Assembly (NCBI GenBank): GCA_016839785.1
Contig: JAEOTQ010000068.1
Coordinates: 1 to 42,784 of the forward strand
Direction: 5' to 3'
Source of the DNA: Candidatus Hodarchaeota archaeon
GTDB taxonomy: Archaea; Asgardarchaeota; Heimdallarchaeia; Hodarchaeales; Hodarchaeaceae
DNA: 42,784 nucleotides
The translations under genes and the position numbers were made by a program. Below are positions 1-8,810 of the stretch, in pieces. Position 1 is the stretch's first letter, and every line of letters begins with the position of its first letter. Below the pieces are notes generated by a model. The model worked only from the letters and a program-made list of their open reading frames with translations. It did not search any database and was not told the DNA's origin.

Positions 1-1
1 A

Positions 2-481
2 CAAGGTCGACTATCGCTTCAAGAACTCTCCAAACGTATTGAAATTGATGTGGAAGTGATAAATGAACGATTGGATTATCTCCGTCATCATAATCTCATT
101 CACGAAACAATCCAAATTAATCCAGTAAAATCTCCAAGAGAAACCCTGACCATGTTTCAATGCGAATTTACAATCTTAAACCATTTAATACAACAGGAAA
201 TTATGCGAGAAATAAATACACTACCACATTTTTGGCCAATTAGTTCATGGCGCTCATCTGATAAACCTATTTTGTTTTTAAGTTTTTACTGTTCATCTTA
301 TACCGAAGTAGGAAAAATACAAGCTCTTTTGACTGAATTACCAGGAGTTAAGAGTATAATTAAGATTATGGGTGGAACTACGTATTATTTCACTGATATT
401 CGGGATGAACTCATAGAAGAAAAGCGTAGCCACGGGTGGTTCTCCCCAGAAAAATGGGTCACTGATTCTACGAGAGAATAA
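2..481 (+). CDS. Lrp/AsnC-type transcriptional regulator (5' end outside window)
   Basis: The frame is open from the first bases of the window, so the gene begins upstream; the GTG at 50 is internal. The first visible residues (GRLSLQELSKRIEID, then an ERLDYLRHHNLI helix) look like the helix-turn-helix of an Lrp/AsnC or winged-helix regulator. The rest (about 120 residues) has alternating hydrophobic strands and could be the ligand/dimer (RAM-like) domain, with a GVKSI strand near the end. By family it would bind DNA as an oligomer and respond to a small molecule. Its 3' end faces the HEAT-repeat gene, so the two are convergent. The target is unknown. The family call is moderately sure because most of the DNA-binding domain is cut off. 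Confidence 0.6.
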   Translation, partial: QGRLSLQELSKRIEIDVEVINERLDYLRHHNLIHETIQINPVKSPRETLTMFQCEFTILNHLIQQEIMREINTLPHFWPISSWRSSDKPILFLSFYCSSYTEVGKIQALLTELPGVKSIIKIMGGTTYYFTDIRDELIEEKRSHGWFSPEKWVTDSTRE

Positions 482-526
482 TACTCGTAGCTTTATATTG
501 CAAGAAAAATTAAGAGGGGGAGAGTT

Positions 527-572
527 GGCCTTTGGGGAATAAATTCCTCAAAAGCCTGGAAGAGTGTTCCAG
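527..572. other. Two adjacent RNA hairpins between convergent genes
   Basis: Stem one pairs 527-537 with 546-556 (GGC, one mismatch, TTTGGGG with CCTCAAA, one G-U pair), with an 8-nt loop. Stem two is a perfect CTGGAA/TTCCAG pair at 556-561 and 567-572 with a 5-nt loop. They lie in the 128-bp gap between two convergent 3' ends, so a bidirectional termination or 3'-end stability role is plausible. There is no U-run after them as in a typical terminator. Confidence 0.4.
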
Positions 573-609
573 CAAAGCAATCACTCATAAGTTAATAAAC
601 ACCTAAGAA

Positions 610-1251
610 TTAATATCCTACTACTGGGTCATCTTTCTTCTTGGAATGGATTGAGATTACTTCTAATATTGTTTGTTTAACCATTTCTGATGTTTCTTTG
701 TTAAGATGACCATCTAGTTGATCTAACAATTCTGAATCTAGAAAATCAAGCAATCCTAATCCCACAACTGCACCAGCGCGAACAACCGCAGATGAATCAT
801 AAATAAGAGCATGCAGTAAGATTTCTTCGGCTCCTTGTACCTTTAATCTTCCTAAAGCTCTAGCACATCGATCTCTAATTTGGATGTTTTTTTCATTCAT
901 ACATTCCCTGAGTTTTTTCGATAAATTATCTGATAGGGGGGCTTTTGAGTAGCTTAAGGCGGATATGGTATTACTACGGACAATATCGATGGGATCTGAC
1001 AGTAATGGTTCTAAGAGGGGATTAATTATGTCTCCTTCAAGAAAAGCTAATGTCATCACTACCTCTGCTCGAACTTCAGATGTAGGATCAGAAAGAGCTG
1101 AAACTAGTTTTGAATGGAGTTCCATCGAAATATCTGCTATTGGGATTTCAAGCCTACCTATTTTTCTAATCGCTTCGGCTCGCACATATGAACTAGATGC
1201 TTCCATTTTTTTTAAAAGTCTTGAAAGCTCCTCTTTCTGTGACATTCTCAT
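610..1251 (-). CDS. HEAT-repeat protein
   Basis: This 213-residue protein is almost entirely paired helices with the HEAT/PBS-lyase-type signature, repeated about every 33 residues: VRAEAIRKIGRL, VRAEVVMTLAFL, VRSNTISALSYS, IRDRCARALGRL and VRAGAVVGLGLL. Such proteins are scaffolds for protein-protein contacts. It has no signal peptide or membrane segment, so it is cytoplasmic. ATG codons at 1251 and 1245 are both possible starts, and no strong Shine-Dalgarno sequence precedes either. It is the last gene of a leftward run behind the LuxC/LuxE-like genes and the Cys-rich protein, about 100 bp from the latter. Its partner cannot be read from the sequence. Confidence 0.8.
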   Translation of the reverse strand: MRMSQKEELSRLLKKMEASSSYVRAEAIRKIGRLEIPIADISMELHSKLVSALSDPTSEVRAEVVMTLAFLEGDIINPLLEPLLSDPIDIVRSNTISALSYSKAPLSDNLSKKLRECMNEKNIQIRDRCARALGRLKVQGAEEILLHALIYDSSAVVRAGAVVGLGLLDFLDSELLDQLDGHLNKETSEMVKQTILEVISIHSKKKDDPVVGY

Positions 1252-1349
1252 TAACCAAGCTGATTATTGTAAAGAATACAAATAAAATCCTTGGTACTAT
1301 TAGCTTCTAAAAATCAATCCATCGTGACAATTTCATAATCCTCATTCAT

Positions 1350-1679
1350 TTAGGTACTTTGACTCGAATTTGTACTTGGGTTCGAAGTGACTTTTAATGG
1401 GCAATTAGGACAATCAGGAACATGTCCTGTTAATTCACAAATAAATGATTGGTTGTCATTCGTTGTACATTGTACCAAGCTGTGGAAGTAGGTACACTCG
1501 AAATCATAATTATTACGATAAAGACGATCAAAGGAAAGAGGAGATCCAGCGCTGCGATAATGACACTTGGAGGGACAGAACCGAAAATAATCTTTATAAA
1601 CTATACAAAGGAATAAATTTTCACTTGCAGTTTGATCTATGACTTGATGTTGGCAGGTTCCTATAATAAATCCCTCCAT
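1350..1679 (-). CDS. Small cysteine-rich (probable zinc-binding) protein
   Basis: This 109-residue frame starts 5 nt after the luxC-like stop, which suggests co-transcription. It carries two cysteine clusters: CIVYKDYFRFCPSKC near residue 24 and a second one ending CELTGHVPDCPNCP near residue 92. The clusters suggest two zinc knuckles. The C-terminus is a Ser/Thr/Asn-rich tail. The pattern (C-x9-C then CPxC/CPxxC) resembles the small protein at 27035-27232. I do not recognise a named family. The opposite strand also has an open frame here, but the cysteine pattern and operon position favour this strand. Function unknown. Confidence 0.5.
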   Translation of the reverse strand: MEGFIIGTCQHQVIDQTASENLFLCIVYKDYFRFCPSKCHYRSAGSPLSFDRLYRNNYDFECTYFHSLVQCTTNDNQSFICELTGHVPDCPNCPLKVTSNPSTNSSQST

Positions 1680-1684
1680 TCTTG

Positions 1685-3133
1685 TTAAACAACAGATTTT
1701 TCATCAGTGATCCATTTACACATTCTACGGAGGGGTTCTATTGCATCTTGGGGTGTCGCCATACTAGCACTAGCAGCAAAACCCAGAGAAACAACTCTCT
1801 GTACCCCATAAAGAGGTAAGATGTTTCGAATTTGCAGTTTGAGACCCTCTGGATATACACCGACTGTTTGGGTATAAGAATTCACTGAGCGAATTGCTGA
1901 ATCGATGGTATCAATTGGAACAAGATTTACAACTCGACTGCATAATCGATGAGAAAAATCAACAGGTTCATCAAATTGAGAAACTATTACAGCTCCTTCG
2001 TTGACTTTACCCCCATAGACCTGATAAAAGTCATCCTCAAGGCGAATACCCTCGATATCATCTTTAAGTGATTCATTAAAGATCTTCGGGGGAGTAGAAA
2101 CATGCGAGGGAAGATTGACTAGAGCAGAGTAAAGTAACTTTCCGAAATGGTTTAGATTATTTATTCCATCATCATTAGTCCCCGATTGGACATACATAAT
2201 GCGCGAATTCAAGCAAGCCTCTTGGTTAAATGCTCCCACATCAATTGCAGCTCTTTGAGCAACGGCATGTAGAGTATATTCGTCCTGAAACGCTTCATGA
2301 CCAATGATCGAGATACTGATCTTAGGATCAAAAGTTATCAAGTCTAAACCTGGTTGAAGATATTGACTAATATGTTTGATTGAATTGAAACCACCCCAAG
2401 CAATAATTTTCTCAATATTTTCAGGACGATAGAATTTTTCTTCAAATTGTCTATCCCCTCCTCGCCAATAAAGGACACTACAATGTTTAGTTATAGGATG
2501 TTGGGGATCCATGTCCATCATTGTTTGAATTAGAGCTGTAGCAGTAAGAGGGTCATTGGAAGGTAGCTTGAAAATGGCGTCACTCCGTGTACCGCAACTT
2601 CTAATAAGAGACGCGGCGGCAACAGTCGGAACATTTCCCGCAATGATATGAACTGTACGAGACCCGAATGCCCTTATAGATATGGTTCTCCCATCTTCCA
2701 TTGTCGTAGGTACCCAGTTTTCAAGATATTTTAGACCTATTCTTTTTTCTAGCATCTCACGAATGTTTGATGGGTGAAATAATATAGGTAATGAGCGATA
2801 AGTAGTATGAAGTACTTCAGGTGTTAAACCTGAAGCCTCACATGCAAGGGCATATGCTGCTTGTAGATATTCATTTTCTTTTAAGACTAAATGTTGTCCT
2901 AAATCGTGGAGAAAAGAAATTATCTCTTCTATAGACAAATCATAAAGATCTCTCATCTTTGACAGGTCAGACAGGGAAATTTGGTTCACGTACTTCTTAG
3001 CGCTTGGTGTAATAAATTTAGCTCCGTTTCTTCCACCAAAAGTGTCGGTGTAGTCATTTATTTGCTTTCCCCTAAGAAGAATGGGAATCTCAAATAATTC
3101 GGAATCTAGAGTTTTAGTAAGGGTCGATTGCAT
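1685..3133 (-). CDS. luxC-like: LuxC-like long-chain acyl-CoA/acyl-protein reductase
   Basis: Of the aldehyde-dehydrogenase superfamily, LuxC (PF05893) branch: it would reduce an activated fatty acyl group to the aldehyde with NADPH. Visible marks are the nucleotide-binding stretch IAGNVPTVAAASLIRSCG (about residue 165), a KLPSNDP segment, an AWGGFNSIKH segment and the probable catalytic cysteine in NQEACLNSR (about residue 305), which forms the thioester. Length (482 aa) matches the family. The ATG at 3133 is preferred over the upstream TTG at 3148 because GGAGG sits 8 nt before it. The LuxE-like gene lies 30 bp upstream on the same strand, so the two should form the acyl-activation/reduction complex. 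No luxAB luciferase genes are present, so light production is not implied. The aldehyde's use is unknown. Confidence 0.88.
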   Translation of the reverse strand: MQSTLTKTLDSELFEIPILLRGKQINDYTDTFGGRNGAKFITPSAKKYVNQISLSDLSKMRDLYDLSIEEIISFLHDLGQHLVLKENEYLQAAYALACEASGLTPEVLHTTYRSLPILFHPSNIREMLEKRIGLKYLENWVPTTMEDGRTISIRAFGSRTVHIIAGNVPTVAAASLIRSCGTRSDAIFKLPSNDPLTATALIQTMMDMDPQHPITKHCSVLYWRGGDRQFEEKFYRPENIEKIIAWGGFNSIKHISQYLQPGLDLITFDPKISISIIGHEAFQDEYTLHAVAQRAAIDVGAFNQEACLNSRIMYVQSGTNDDGINNLNHFGKLLYSALVNLPSHVSTPPKIFNESLKDDIEGIRLEDDFYQVYGGKVNEGAVIVSQFDEPVDFSHRLCSRVVNLVPIDTIDSAIRSVNSYTQTVGVYPEGLKLQIRNILPLYGVQRVVSLGFAASASMATPQDAIEPLRRMCKWITDEKSVV

Positions 3134-3163
3134 TAGAGTATCCTCCAAAAAAAGGGGAAGAAA

Positions 3164-4591
3164 TTATTCTTCCTCTAAATCTAGTAAATAGTCGATAAAA
3201 GTGTCATATGCTTCTTGACTGCCTGCACAACTAATTTTATCGCCCCCATCGCTCTTCTCACTAATTCGCTGGATTTTCTTCTCTAACCAAGGACCAGTTC
3301 GACCACAGGCACATTGATCATCGTCCCAATGGAGAGTAACTTCATCACCTGTGAGAAATCCACCCCAGTAGCTTTCTGTTAACAAATCGTAGAAACCAAA
3401 GCGTCCTGTTTGTGTACCATTTCGTGGTAATACTTGTCCATTATTATCAAAAATGAATGGAATGAAGTGGGGATAGATATGATAATGACTTTTATCACAT
3501 GAGGGACAATAGCCAGTTGTTTCTGTCATCCCGTAGCCATCACGTATGTTTTGAACTCCATAGAACTTACAGATCCTTTCATACCAATCATCAGGAACAG
3601 TTTGTCCTTTTAATCCTCCACCAGTGACAATGGCAGAATTGGAAGCAAAAACATTGCTCAAACCCTGCTTTTCTCCTTCTAGAGCGGCATCAATCATTGA
3701 TGTCAGTGTACCCATGATAAACACCTGACGACCTCTATAATTTGTAACCATATTATCAAAGAAAGCCGCCATATATTTTGGACGATTTCGCTTTAATCGA
3801 ATGAGTTCTCCTTTGTTATAACTTAGTGCTTTTAACATTTGGAGTTTTCCTAGTTCTCCTTTTGCTTTTGCTGATTGCAATCTGCCAGCTAGAGACATGA
3901 AATCTGCAGATAAGAAACCTGGGATGGCTGTATGGTATTCTTCCTCTGAACCAGCTAATATTGGACCGAAACGACTCAAAACTCTTTGAGCTAGTTGCCT
4001 ACCATCAGCAAAACTAGGAAAAAATACAGGCATTTTCGTCTTATGAGGATCCGCGCCAGTAAGAACCTCTATGAACAGATAAAAGGCATTCTTGAAATTC
4101 TCCATTTCACTTTCACTGCGAGGGAGAAAACTCAGCTTTCCAGTTGTTCCTGTGGAATGGACAATATGAATCTCTGATTGGGTTTCAATTGCCTCTAACC
4201 AAGAATCAATTGAGTTACAGTTAGCTGTTTGTATTGATGATAAATCATGTGTGGTTAATTTATCTAACCAAGCTGTCAGTTTATCAAATTTCTTTTTCTC
4301 GATGAAAGTAAGTGGATAGCTCTTGTAGACCGTATGTTGGAATAAAATTGGAGCTAAATCGTTCAAAGTACTGATTTCAGATATTTTTTGTTCATCTGCA
4401 AGCTTTTTAAGTGCACGAATTCGGGGGTAGAACCAATTAAATCGCTTTTGAGCACCAGCTAATTGGATTTGATTCACAAATTCTGTTTCAAGGCTAAACA
4501 ATTCATCATTGGTAGCATGGACCAGAGATTGTGGATTTTCAAACATTTTCGTTTGTCTTTCCCCCGTAAGTTTACTTGTTGATATTACCAT
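3164..4591 (-). CDS. luxE-like: LuxE-like acyl-protein synthetase
   Basis: Member of the acyl-protein synthetase LuxE family (PF04443), within the adenylate-forming superfamily. It would activate a fatty acid with ATP and pass the acyl group to itself and then to LuxC. The P-loop-like STGTTGK motif (about residue 150) and the adenylation motif DGYGMTETTGYC (about residue 355) are clear. It has extra cysteines, CPSC shortly after that motif and CACGRTG near the C-terminus, spaced like a structural zinc site seen in PaaK-like relatives. The ATG at 4591 has GAGGT 8 nt before it and is chosen over the GTG at 4612. A TATA box lies at 4626-4634. It is probably the first gene of the leftward operon luxE-luxC-Cys-rich-HEAT. 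Confidence 0.87.
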   Translation of the reverse strand: MVISTSKLTGERQTKMFENPQSLVHATNDELFSLETEFVNQIQLAGAQKRFNWFYPRIRALKKLADEQKISEISTLNDLAPILFQHTVYKSYPLTFIEKKKFDKLTAWLDKLTTHDLSSIQTANCNSIDSWLEAIETQSEIHIVHSTGTTGKLSFLPRSESEMENFKNAFYLFIEVLTGADPHKTKMPVFFPSFADGRQLAQRVLSRFGPILAGSEEEYHTAIPGFLSADFMSLAGRLQSAKAKGELGKLQMLKALSYNKGELIRLKRNRPKYMAAFFDNMVTNYRGRQVFIMGTLTSMIDAALEGEKQGLSNVFASNSAIVTGGGLKGQTVPDDWYERICKFYGVQNIRDGYGMTETTGYCPSCDKSHYHIYPHFIPFIFDNNGQVLPRNGTQTGRFGFYDLLTESYWGGFLTGDEVTLHWDDDQCACGRTGPWLEKKIQRISEKSDGGDKISCAGSQEAYDTFIDYLLDLEEE

Positions 4592-4625
4592 TTTCACTAA
4601 CCTCTGATACACATCCCGAGAATGC

Positions 4626-4634
4626 CTTAAATAT
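4626..4634 (-). promoter_or_regulatory. TATA box of the luxE-like operon
   Basis: On the minus strand this reads ATATTTAAG, the same 9-mer found before three other genes in the window. The expected start point (about 25 nt downstream, near 4605) leaves room for the GAGGT ribosome-binding site before the ATG at 4591. Confidence 0.6.
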
Positions 4635-4753
4635 TCAAAATCTGTCCAACAAAGGCGTAATCAACACATATATTATAAACTCCTTTTAAGGAAATGCTTT
4701 TTTTAACAATTTCACATTCATAAGGTGAAGTTGGGATTCACTCTTGAGCACTG

Positions 4754-7513
4754 ATGACGATAGCTCCGAAAAACGAAAAGGTCCTTTGGAAAAGGTATGA
4801 GTCTGCCTTAGAAGACTATACTTTAACCCGAGACCTTGACGATATGGTTGCAGTTTTCAAAGATATTGTTGAATCATCCTCTCCCAAACCTCCTATTGCA
4901 TTATTATCTAGTATCGCAAATCGTTTTGCGAAAATCAAACGCTATAATGATGCCAAACTGATCTTTGGTATGATCTTGCAAGAAGAAGGTCACCATAGGG
5001 AGACTTGGAAGGCCCTTTCCTCCCTCTACTTTAAATTAAAAGATAACAGCAAAGCTGAGTTTTGTTTACAGAAGTATTATTCACTTAAGGGAGGTAGTGT
5101 GTCTATAAATCCCTCTGTGAGAAACAGATTAGCGAGCGCAGGGAAACTCAAATCATTACCAAGTGATCAACAACTCGGTCTTCAAAAAGCAAAACAAATT
5201 CAAAATCATGCCCCCAAAAGTGTATTATCCTTAGATGAATTTTACAAACATTTTAAGATAAAGAACGAATCTCTTCCACCTGTAATCAAGCGGATTATTC
5301 AATTTGCGGAACATCAAATAGTTGATTATAGATTCTTTAATAAACAGAGCGGAGAATATGGAAAAGAGGGATTGCAGTTACTTCATAATGAAGAAATAAT
5401 TCAATATTTGAAGGAAAGAAATATTACACGGCTATACAAGTTTCAAGAGGAAGCTTTTGAGAGAATTTTATCGAATCAAGACGTAGTGATTTGTGCTCCC
5501 ACTGGCAACGGTAAGACAGAGGCCTTCCTTCTCCCCGCTCTATTGAAGATAAAAAAATTTGCAGGTTATGGGGTGCAGCTTCTAATAATTTATCCTCAAA
5601 AGGCCCTAGCTAAAGATCAGCTTAGAAAAATTACAGAGATTGCCAATATACTCAAGCTTTCAGCAGAAGTATTTGATGGTGACACCTCCCAATATAGACG
5701 CAGGAAAATCTTTGCTGATCCCCCAGAAATATTGATCACAAATCCTGATATTCTTCATTATCATCTTGGAATTGGAAAGAATTCTGGATTTTTTCAGAAT
5801 TTGATCAGTAATTTAAAAATAGTCGTGCTAGATGAAGTACATACGTTTTCGGGTACTTTTGGGAGCAATATGCACTTCATTCTTCGACGTCTAGAACGAA
5901 TTTTGGATCAGAGGATTCAATATATTGCAGCGTCTGCAACTGTAGCTAATCCTCAACTCTTTACTAGTCGCTTATTGAATCGGCCAATCACAGTAATTGA
6001 ATGTCAATATGGACGAAGAGGTCGATTACATTTCTTAATGATCGCCCCATTCGACGGTATGTCTACTTTTGATGGAATTTCAAGTTTATTGAATTCAATT
6101 AAACAATTTGGGAAAATTCTAGCTTTTCAGGATTCACATAGAAGTGCAGAATATTTATTTCAGAGATTAAGAGGATCTTCTGAAAGCATAGGAATTCATA
6201 GGGCTGGATTATCGAAGAAAATTCGTGAGGAAGTAGAAGCGCAATTCAGAGAAGGAGAAGTCGATTTGCTTATAGCCACTCCGACCTTAGAATTGGGAAT
6301 TGATATTGGTGAGCTAGAAATTGTTGTTACACCTCCAATATCTGTAAATCGTGCTATCCAGAGAATAGGTCGTGCAGGAAGAAAAGGTCAAGATGCTGTA
6401 GCAATCATCCACCTTAATTCTGATGATCCGATTAGTCATTATTACTACAGTAATCCTGAACGTTATTTTCAAGAGGTAGAAGATATTTTTTTCGACCCAA
6501 CCAATCCTAATGTGGTTGAACATCAACTTCTAGCCGCAGCTCTTGATCATCCATTAGGGATTGATGAATTTCCTGAAAATATCCCTACTATACAAGAATT
6601 AGAGGAGAATAACTATTTTCAACGATTTGAGAAAGGAATTTTTGTCCCAACAGAACAAGGTATAGAAAAAGCTCGAAAATATTCAATCAGGGGGACGAAC
6701 CATGAAATCCAAATTAAAATTCATGGTGGGAGGTATATTGGTAAACGAGCAATGCCGCTTGCGATGTATGAATTGTACCCAGGCGCTTATTATCTAGCAG
6801 GTGGGACAAGGTATCGAGTGTTTAGCTATAGATTTAATGGATATCGGGGAACTGCTGAGTTAGTAAAGCCAAAAAATGTCTGGGGGCAAACGTTTCCAGT
6901 AGCAAGGATGAAGCCTCAAATTCTAGAGGTTCAAGAACCCTTAATTGATGCTTATGGCGTTGAGGTTGGATTAGTAACGGCAAAAATTCTTCAATCAGTT
7001 GTAGGATATAGACTTCAAACCCCGTCTGGAACAGAAATTAAGAAACTACGAACTCCCCAATATTATTCCTCCCAATCTAGAGGATTATTGTTTCAAATTC
7101 CATTATCATCTCTAGATATGCAATTAGATCAGAACAGGTTTAATAATTCCTTACATACTCTTGTACATGTACTCCTTCATGCAAGTTTACCTTTTATTGG
7201 TGGCCAAATTCATGAAATTGGAGGATTAACACTCCTTCCTCAAGGATATATACTTTTATTTGATCAGGCCACTGGATATGGAATATGTGAAATGTTGTTG
7301 AGGCATTTATCCGAACTCTTTACACGAGCACGGAAAATTCTTGATTGTGACTGTCAAGATGGGTGTCCCAAATGTTGCTACTTACACCGTTGTAGTAAAA
7401 ATAATGCATCATTAGAGAAAGAGGGAGCACAAAAAATTCTTGATTATATCATACAGGGGGCGAAAATTCCCCTGGGTACGGATTATAACGAATGTAGAAT
7501 ATTTATTTCTTAA
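4754..7513 (+). CDS. TPR-fused DEAD/DEAH-type helicase, MrfA/Hrq1-like, with C-terminal zinc/DUF1998-like domain
   Basis: Superfamily 2 DNA helicase, 919 aa. Residues about 15-130 look like TPR helices, unusual at the front of this family. The motor follows: Walker A APTGNGKTEAF (about 247), DEVH box (about 360), SATVANP motif III, TLELGIDIG motif V and QRIGRAGRKG motif VI (about 535). The C-terminal part ends in the cysteine cluster CDCQDGCPKC plus CYLHRC (about 865-880), as in the DUF1998 domain of MrfA and Hrq1, which unwind DNA 3' to 5' in mitomycin-type or crosslink repair. All motor motifs are intact, so it should be active. It is transcribed divergently from the luxE-like operon and starts at ATG 4754 without a strong Shine-Dalgarno sequence. 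Confidence 0.9.
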   Translation: MTIAPKNEKVLWKRYESALEDYTLTRDLDDMVAVFKDIVESSSPKPPIALLSSIANRFAKIKRYNDAKLIFGMILQEEGHHRETWKALSSLYFKLKDNSKAEFCLQKYYSLKGGSVSINPSVRNRLASAGKLKSLPSDQQLGLQKAKQIQNHAPKSVLSLDEFYKHFKIKNESLPPVIKRIIQFAEHQIVDYRFFNKQSGEYGKEGLQLLHNEEIIQYLKERNITRLYKFQEEAFERILSNQDVVICAPTGNGKTEAFLLPALLKIKKFAGYGVQLLIIYPQKALAKDQLRKITEIANILKLSAEVFDGDTSQYRRRKIFADPPEILITNPDILHYHLGIGKNSGFFQNLISNLKIVVLDEVHTFSGTFGSNMHFILRRLERILDQRIQYIAASATVANPQLFTSRLLNRPITVIECQYGRRGRLHFLMIAPFDGMSTFDGISSLLNSIKQFGKILAFQDSHRSAEYLFQRLRGSSESIGIHRAGLSKKIREEVEAQFREGEVDLLIATPTLELGIDIGELEIVVTPPISVNRAIQRIGRAGRKGQDAVAIIHLNSDDPISHYYYSNPERYFQEVEDIFFDPTNPNVVEHQLLAAALDHPLGIDEFPENIPTIQELEENNYFQRFEKGIFVPTEQGIEKARKYSIRGTNHEIQIKIHGGRYIGKRAMPLAMYELYPGAYYLAGGTRYRVFSYRFNGYRGTAELVKPKNVWGQTFPVARMKPQILEVQEPLIDAYGVEVGLVTAKILQSVVGYRLQTPSGTEIKKLRTPQYYSSQSRGLLFQIPLSSLDMQLDQNRFNNSLHTLVHVLLHASLPFIGGQIHEIGGLTLLPQGYILLFDQATGYGICEMLLRHLSELFTRARKILDCDCQDGCPKCCYLHRCSKNNASLEKEGAQKILDYIIQGAKIPLGTDYNECRIFIS

Positions 7514-7542
7514 CCAATGAATTCTCTTTTTACAGATTTTAG

Positions 7543-7551
7543 ATATTTAAG
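7543..7551 (+). promoter_or_regulatory. TATA box upstream of the membrane/acidic protein gene
   Basis: ATATTTAAG, the exact 9-mer also found at 9909 (+), 4626 (-) and 17064 (-). The predicted transcription start falls at about 7570, exactly at an ATG that opens a 13-codon frame ahead of the main gene. Confidence 0.55.
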
Positions 7552-7570
7552 TTGAGTTAAGGATACAATA

Positions 7571-7612
7571 ATGATAAGTCTAGAATTTCGGAGAATTTTC
7601 AATATAAATTAA
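7571..7612 (+). CDS. Possible leaderless 13-codon upstream ORF
   Basis: ATG at 7571 lies about 28 nt after the start of the TATA box at 7543, the spacing expected for a leaderless mRNA. It opens MISLEFRRIFNIN and stops at 7612, 13 nt before the main ATG at 7626, which starts with the same three codons (Met-Ile-Ser). It might be a leader peptide or merely untranslated leader. The evidence is position only. Confidence 0.25.
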   Translation: MISLEFRRIFNIN

Positions 7613-7625
7613 AAATGAGAGTAAA

Positions 7626-8810
7626 ATGATAAGTAAGAATATTTTAACTACAATTATTGGATTTCTATTTGGTTACTTGTTGTATTCTGTTATTGACATT
7701 AGTACAATATTAATATTTCTTTTTGGAGGAACAGGATATTTCATTGGCCTAATTCTTGATAATGCAGATAGGAGACTCCAAATTGACAAGTTTCATTTTT
7801 CCAATATCGCTTCTAGCCATGAAGTTTTTTACTCGGATATTCTGCCAGAAGCTGTGATTATATATTCTATGTTCGATAATATAACCACAGTCTTACTTGA
7901 TTATAAAATTGATGCAAAACCTGAAGATTATCGATTATCAGTTCTAAAAAATCTTCAAGAATTTGATTTTCGAGTTATAGAAGATTCTTCCAAGACAATC
8001 TTCTCCCTAAATATTGAATTTCCAGAATTTAACTATTCAACAATTACTAATTCTGAAACAGAGTTAGAAAAATTTCTCTACGATATAAGAGAACAAAGTA
8101 TTGATTTCCAGGGAGCTGTGCAAAAAATAATACCAGGATTAGTTCTGAGCACCATCGAAAGGCCAGATATTTTTGGGGATCAAAATCGACGTGTTTCTGA
8201 CACCGACAATTTCCCTCACTCAAGTATTCCCCCTGATTCTCCCAATGGAAGTAGAAAATTATATTCCATACTAGAGAAAGAGGATGAACTGTCTTCTAAC
8301 TCTACCGAGAGGATTGAAGAACCAGAAACTTCAGAAATAAAGACTGAAACTGAAAATGATATAATATCTGATCTATTTAGTTCTCGTTCAACCGCTCAAA
8401 TAATTTCAGAATCGGTAAATCAGACAATGAGTGAAATTACTGACTCTGATATTAAGAAACATCCAAATTTATTAACTGCGAATAAAATCAAAGAACAGAG
8501 TAAAGCAATATTCCCCCTCCAAGAGGAAGAAGAAGTGGATATTCTTCCCCAAATGGAATCTGAAAACGAATATCAACCCACAAAATTAGATCTTGAGAAT
8601 CGTAGTTCATCGAGCGAGATTAAAAATAATATTAAGAGTGAGAAGAGCTTAGATGCTCTGGAAGAGGCAGCAATCCATGAAAATGACAAACCATTATTAG
8701 CGAAAATAGTTGAACAGATAGATTTCGTAAACAGTGAACGTAAAAGTAATATAGAATCTGAATTTAATGAAAATATTAAACTAAAAGAATCATCTAAGCA
8801 AGAAACTTAG
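7626..8810 (+). CDS. Membrane-anchored protein with long acidic disordered tail
   Basis: No family recognised. The N-terminus has two hydrophobic helices separated by a short turn (about residues 6-24 and 27-46), ending at a basic stop (DNADRRLQIDK), so both ends should face the cytoplasm. Residues about 55-185 look folded (mixed helix and strand). From about 190 to the end the chain is low in hydrophobics and rich in Glu, Asp, Ser, Lys and Asn, which suggests a disordered, highly charged tail able to bind basic partners. It overlaps the 3' end of the convergent TPR/zinc gene by 17 bp. A possible short leader ORF precedes it. Confidence 0.7.
   Translation: MISKNILTTIIGFLFGYLLYSVIDISTILIFLFGGTGYFIGLILDNADRRLQIDKFHFSNIASSHEVFYSDILPEAVIIYSMFDNITTVLLDYKIDAKPEDYRLSVLKNLQEFDFRVIEDSSKTIFSLNIEFPEFNYSTITNSETELEKFLYDIREQSIDFQGAVQKIIPGLVLSTIERPDIFGDQNRRVSDTDNFPHSSIPPDSPNGSRKLYSILEKEDELSSNSTERIEEPETSEIKTETENDIISDLFSSRSTAQIISESVNQTMSEITDSDIKKHPNLLTANKIKEQSKAIFPLQEEEEVDILPQMESENEYQPTKLDLENRSSSSEIKNNIKSEKSLDALEEAAIHENDKPLLAKIVEQIDFVNSERKSNIESEFNENIKLKESSKQET

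Noticed and set aside
965-1285. Plus-strand frame across the HEAT-repeat gene
   Set aside because: Shadow of the HEAT gene; its own product is low-complexity Ser-rich and it has no ribosome-binding site.
1685-4591. Bioluminescence (lux) operon
   Set aside because: Only the fatty-acid reductase parts (LuxC, LuxE) are here; no luxA, luxB, luxD or luxG.
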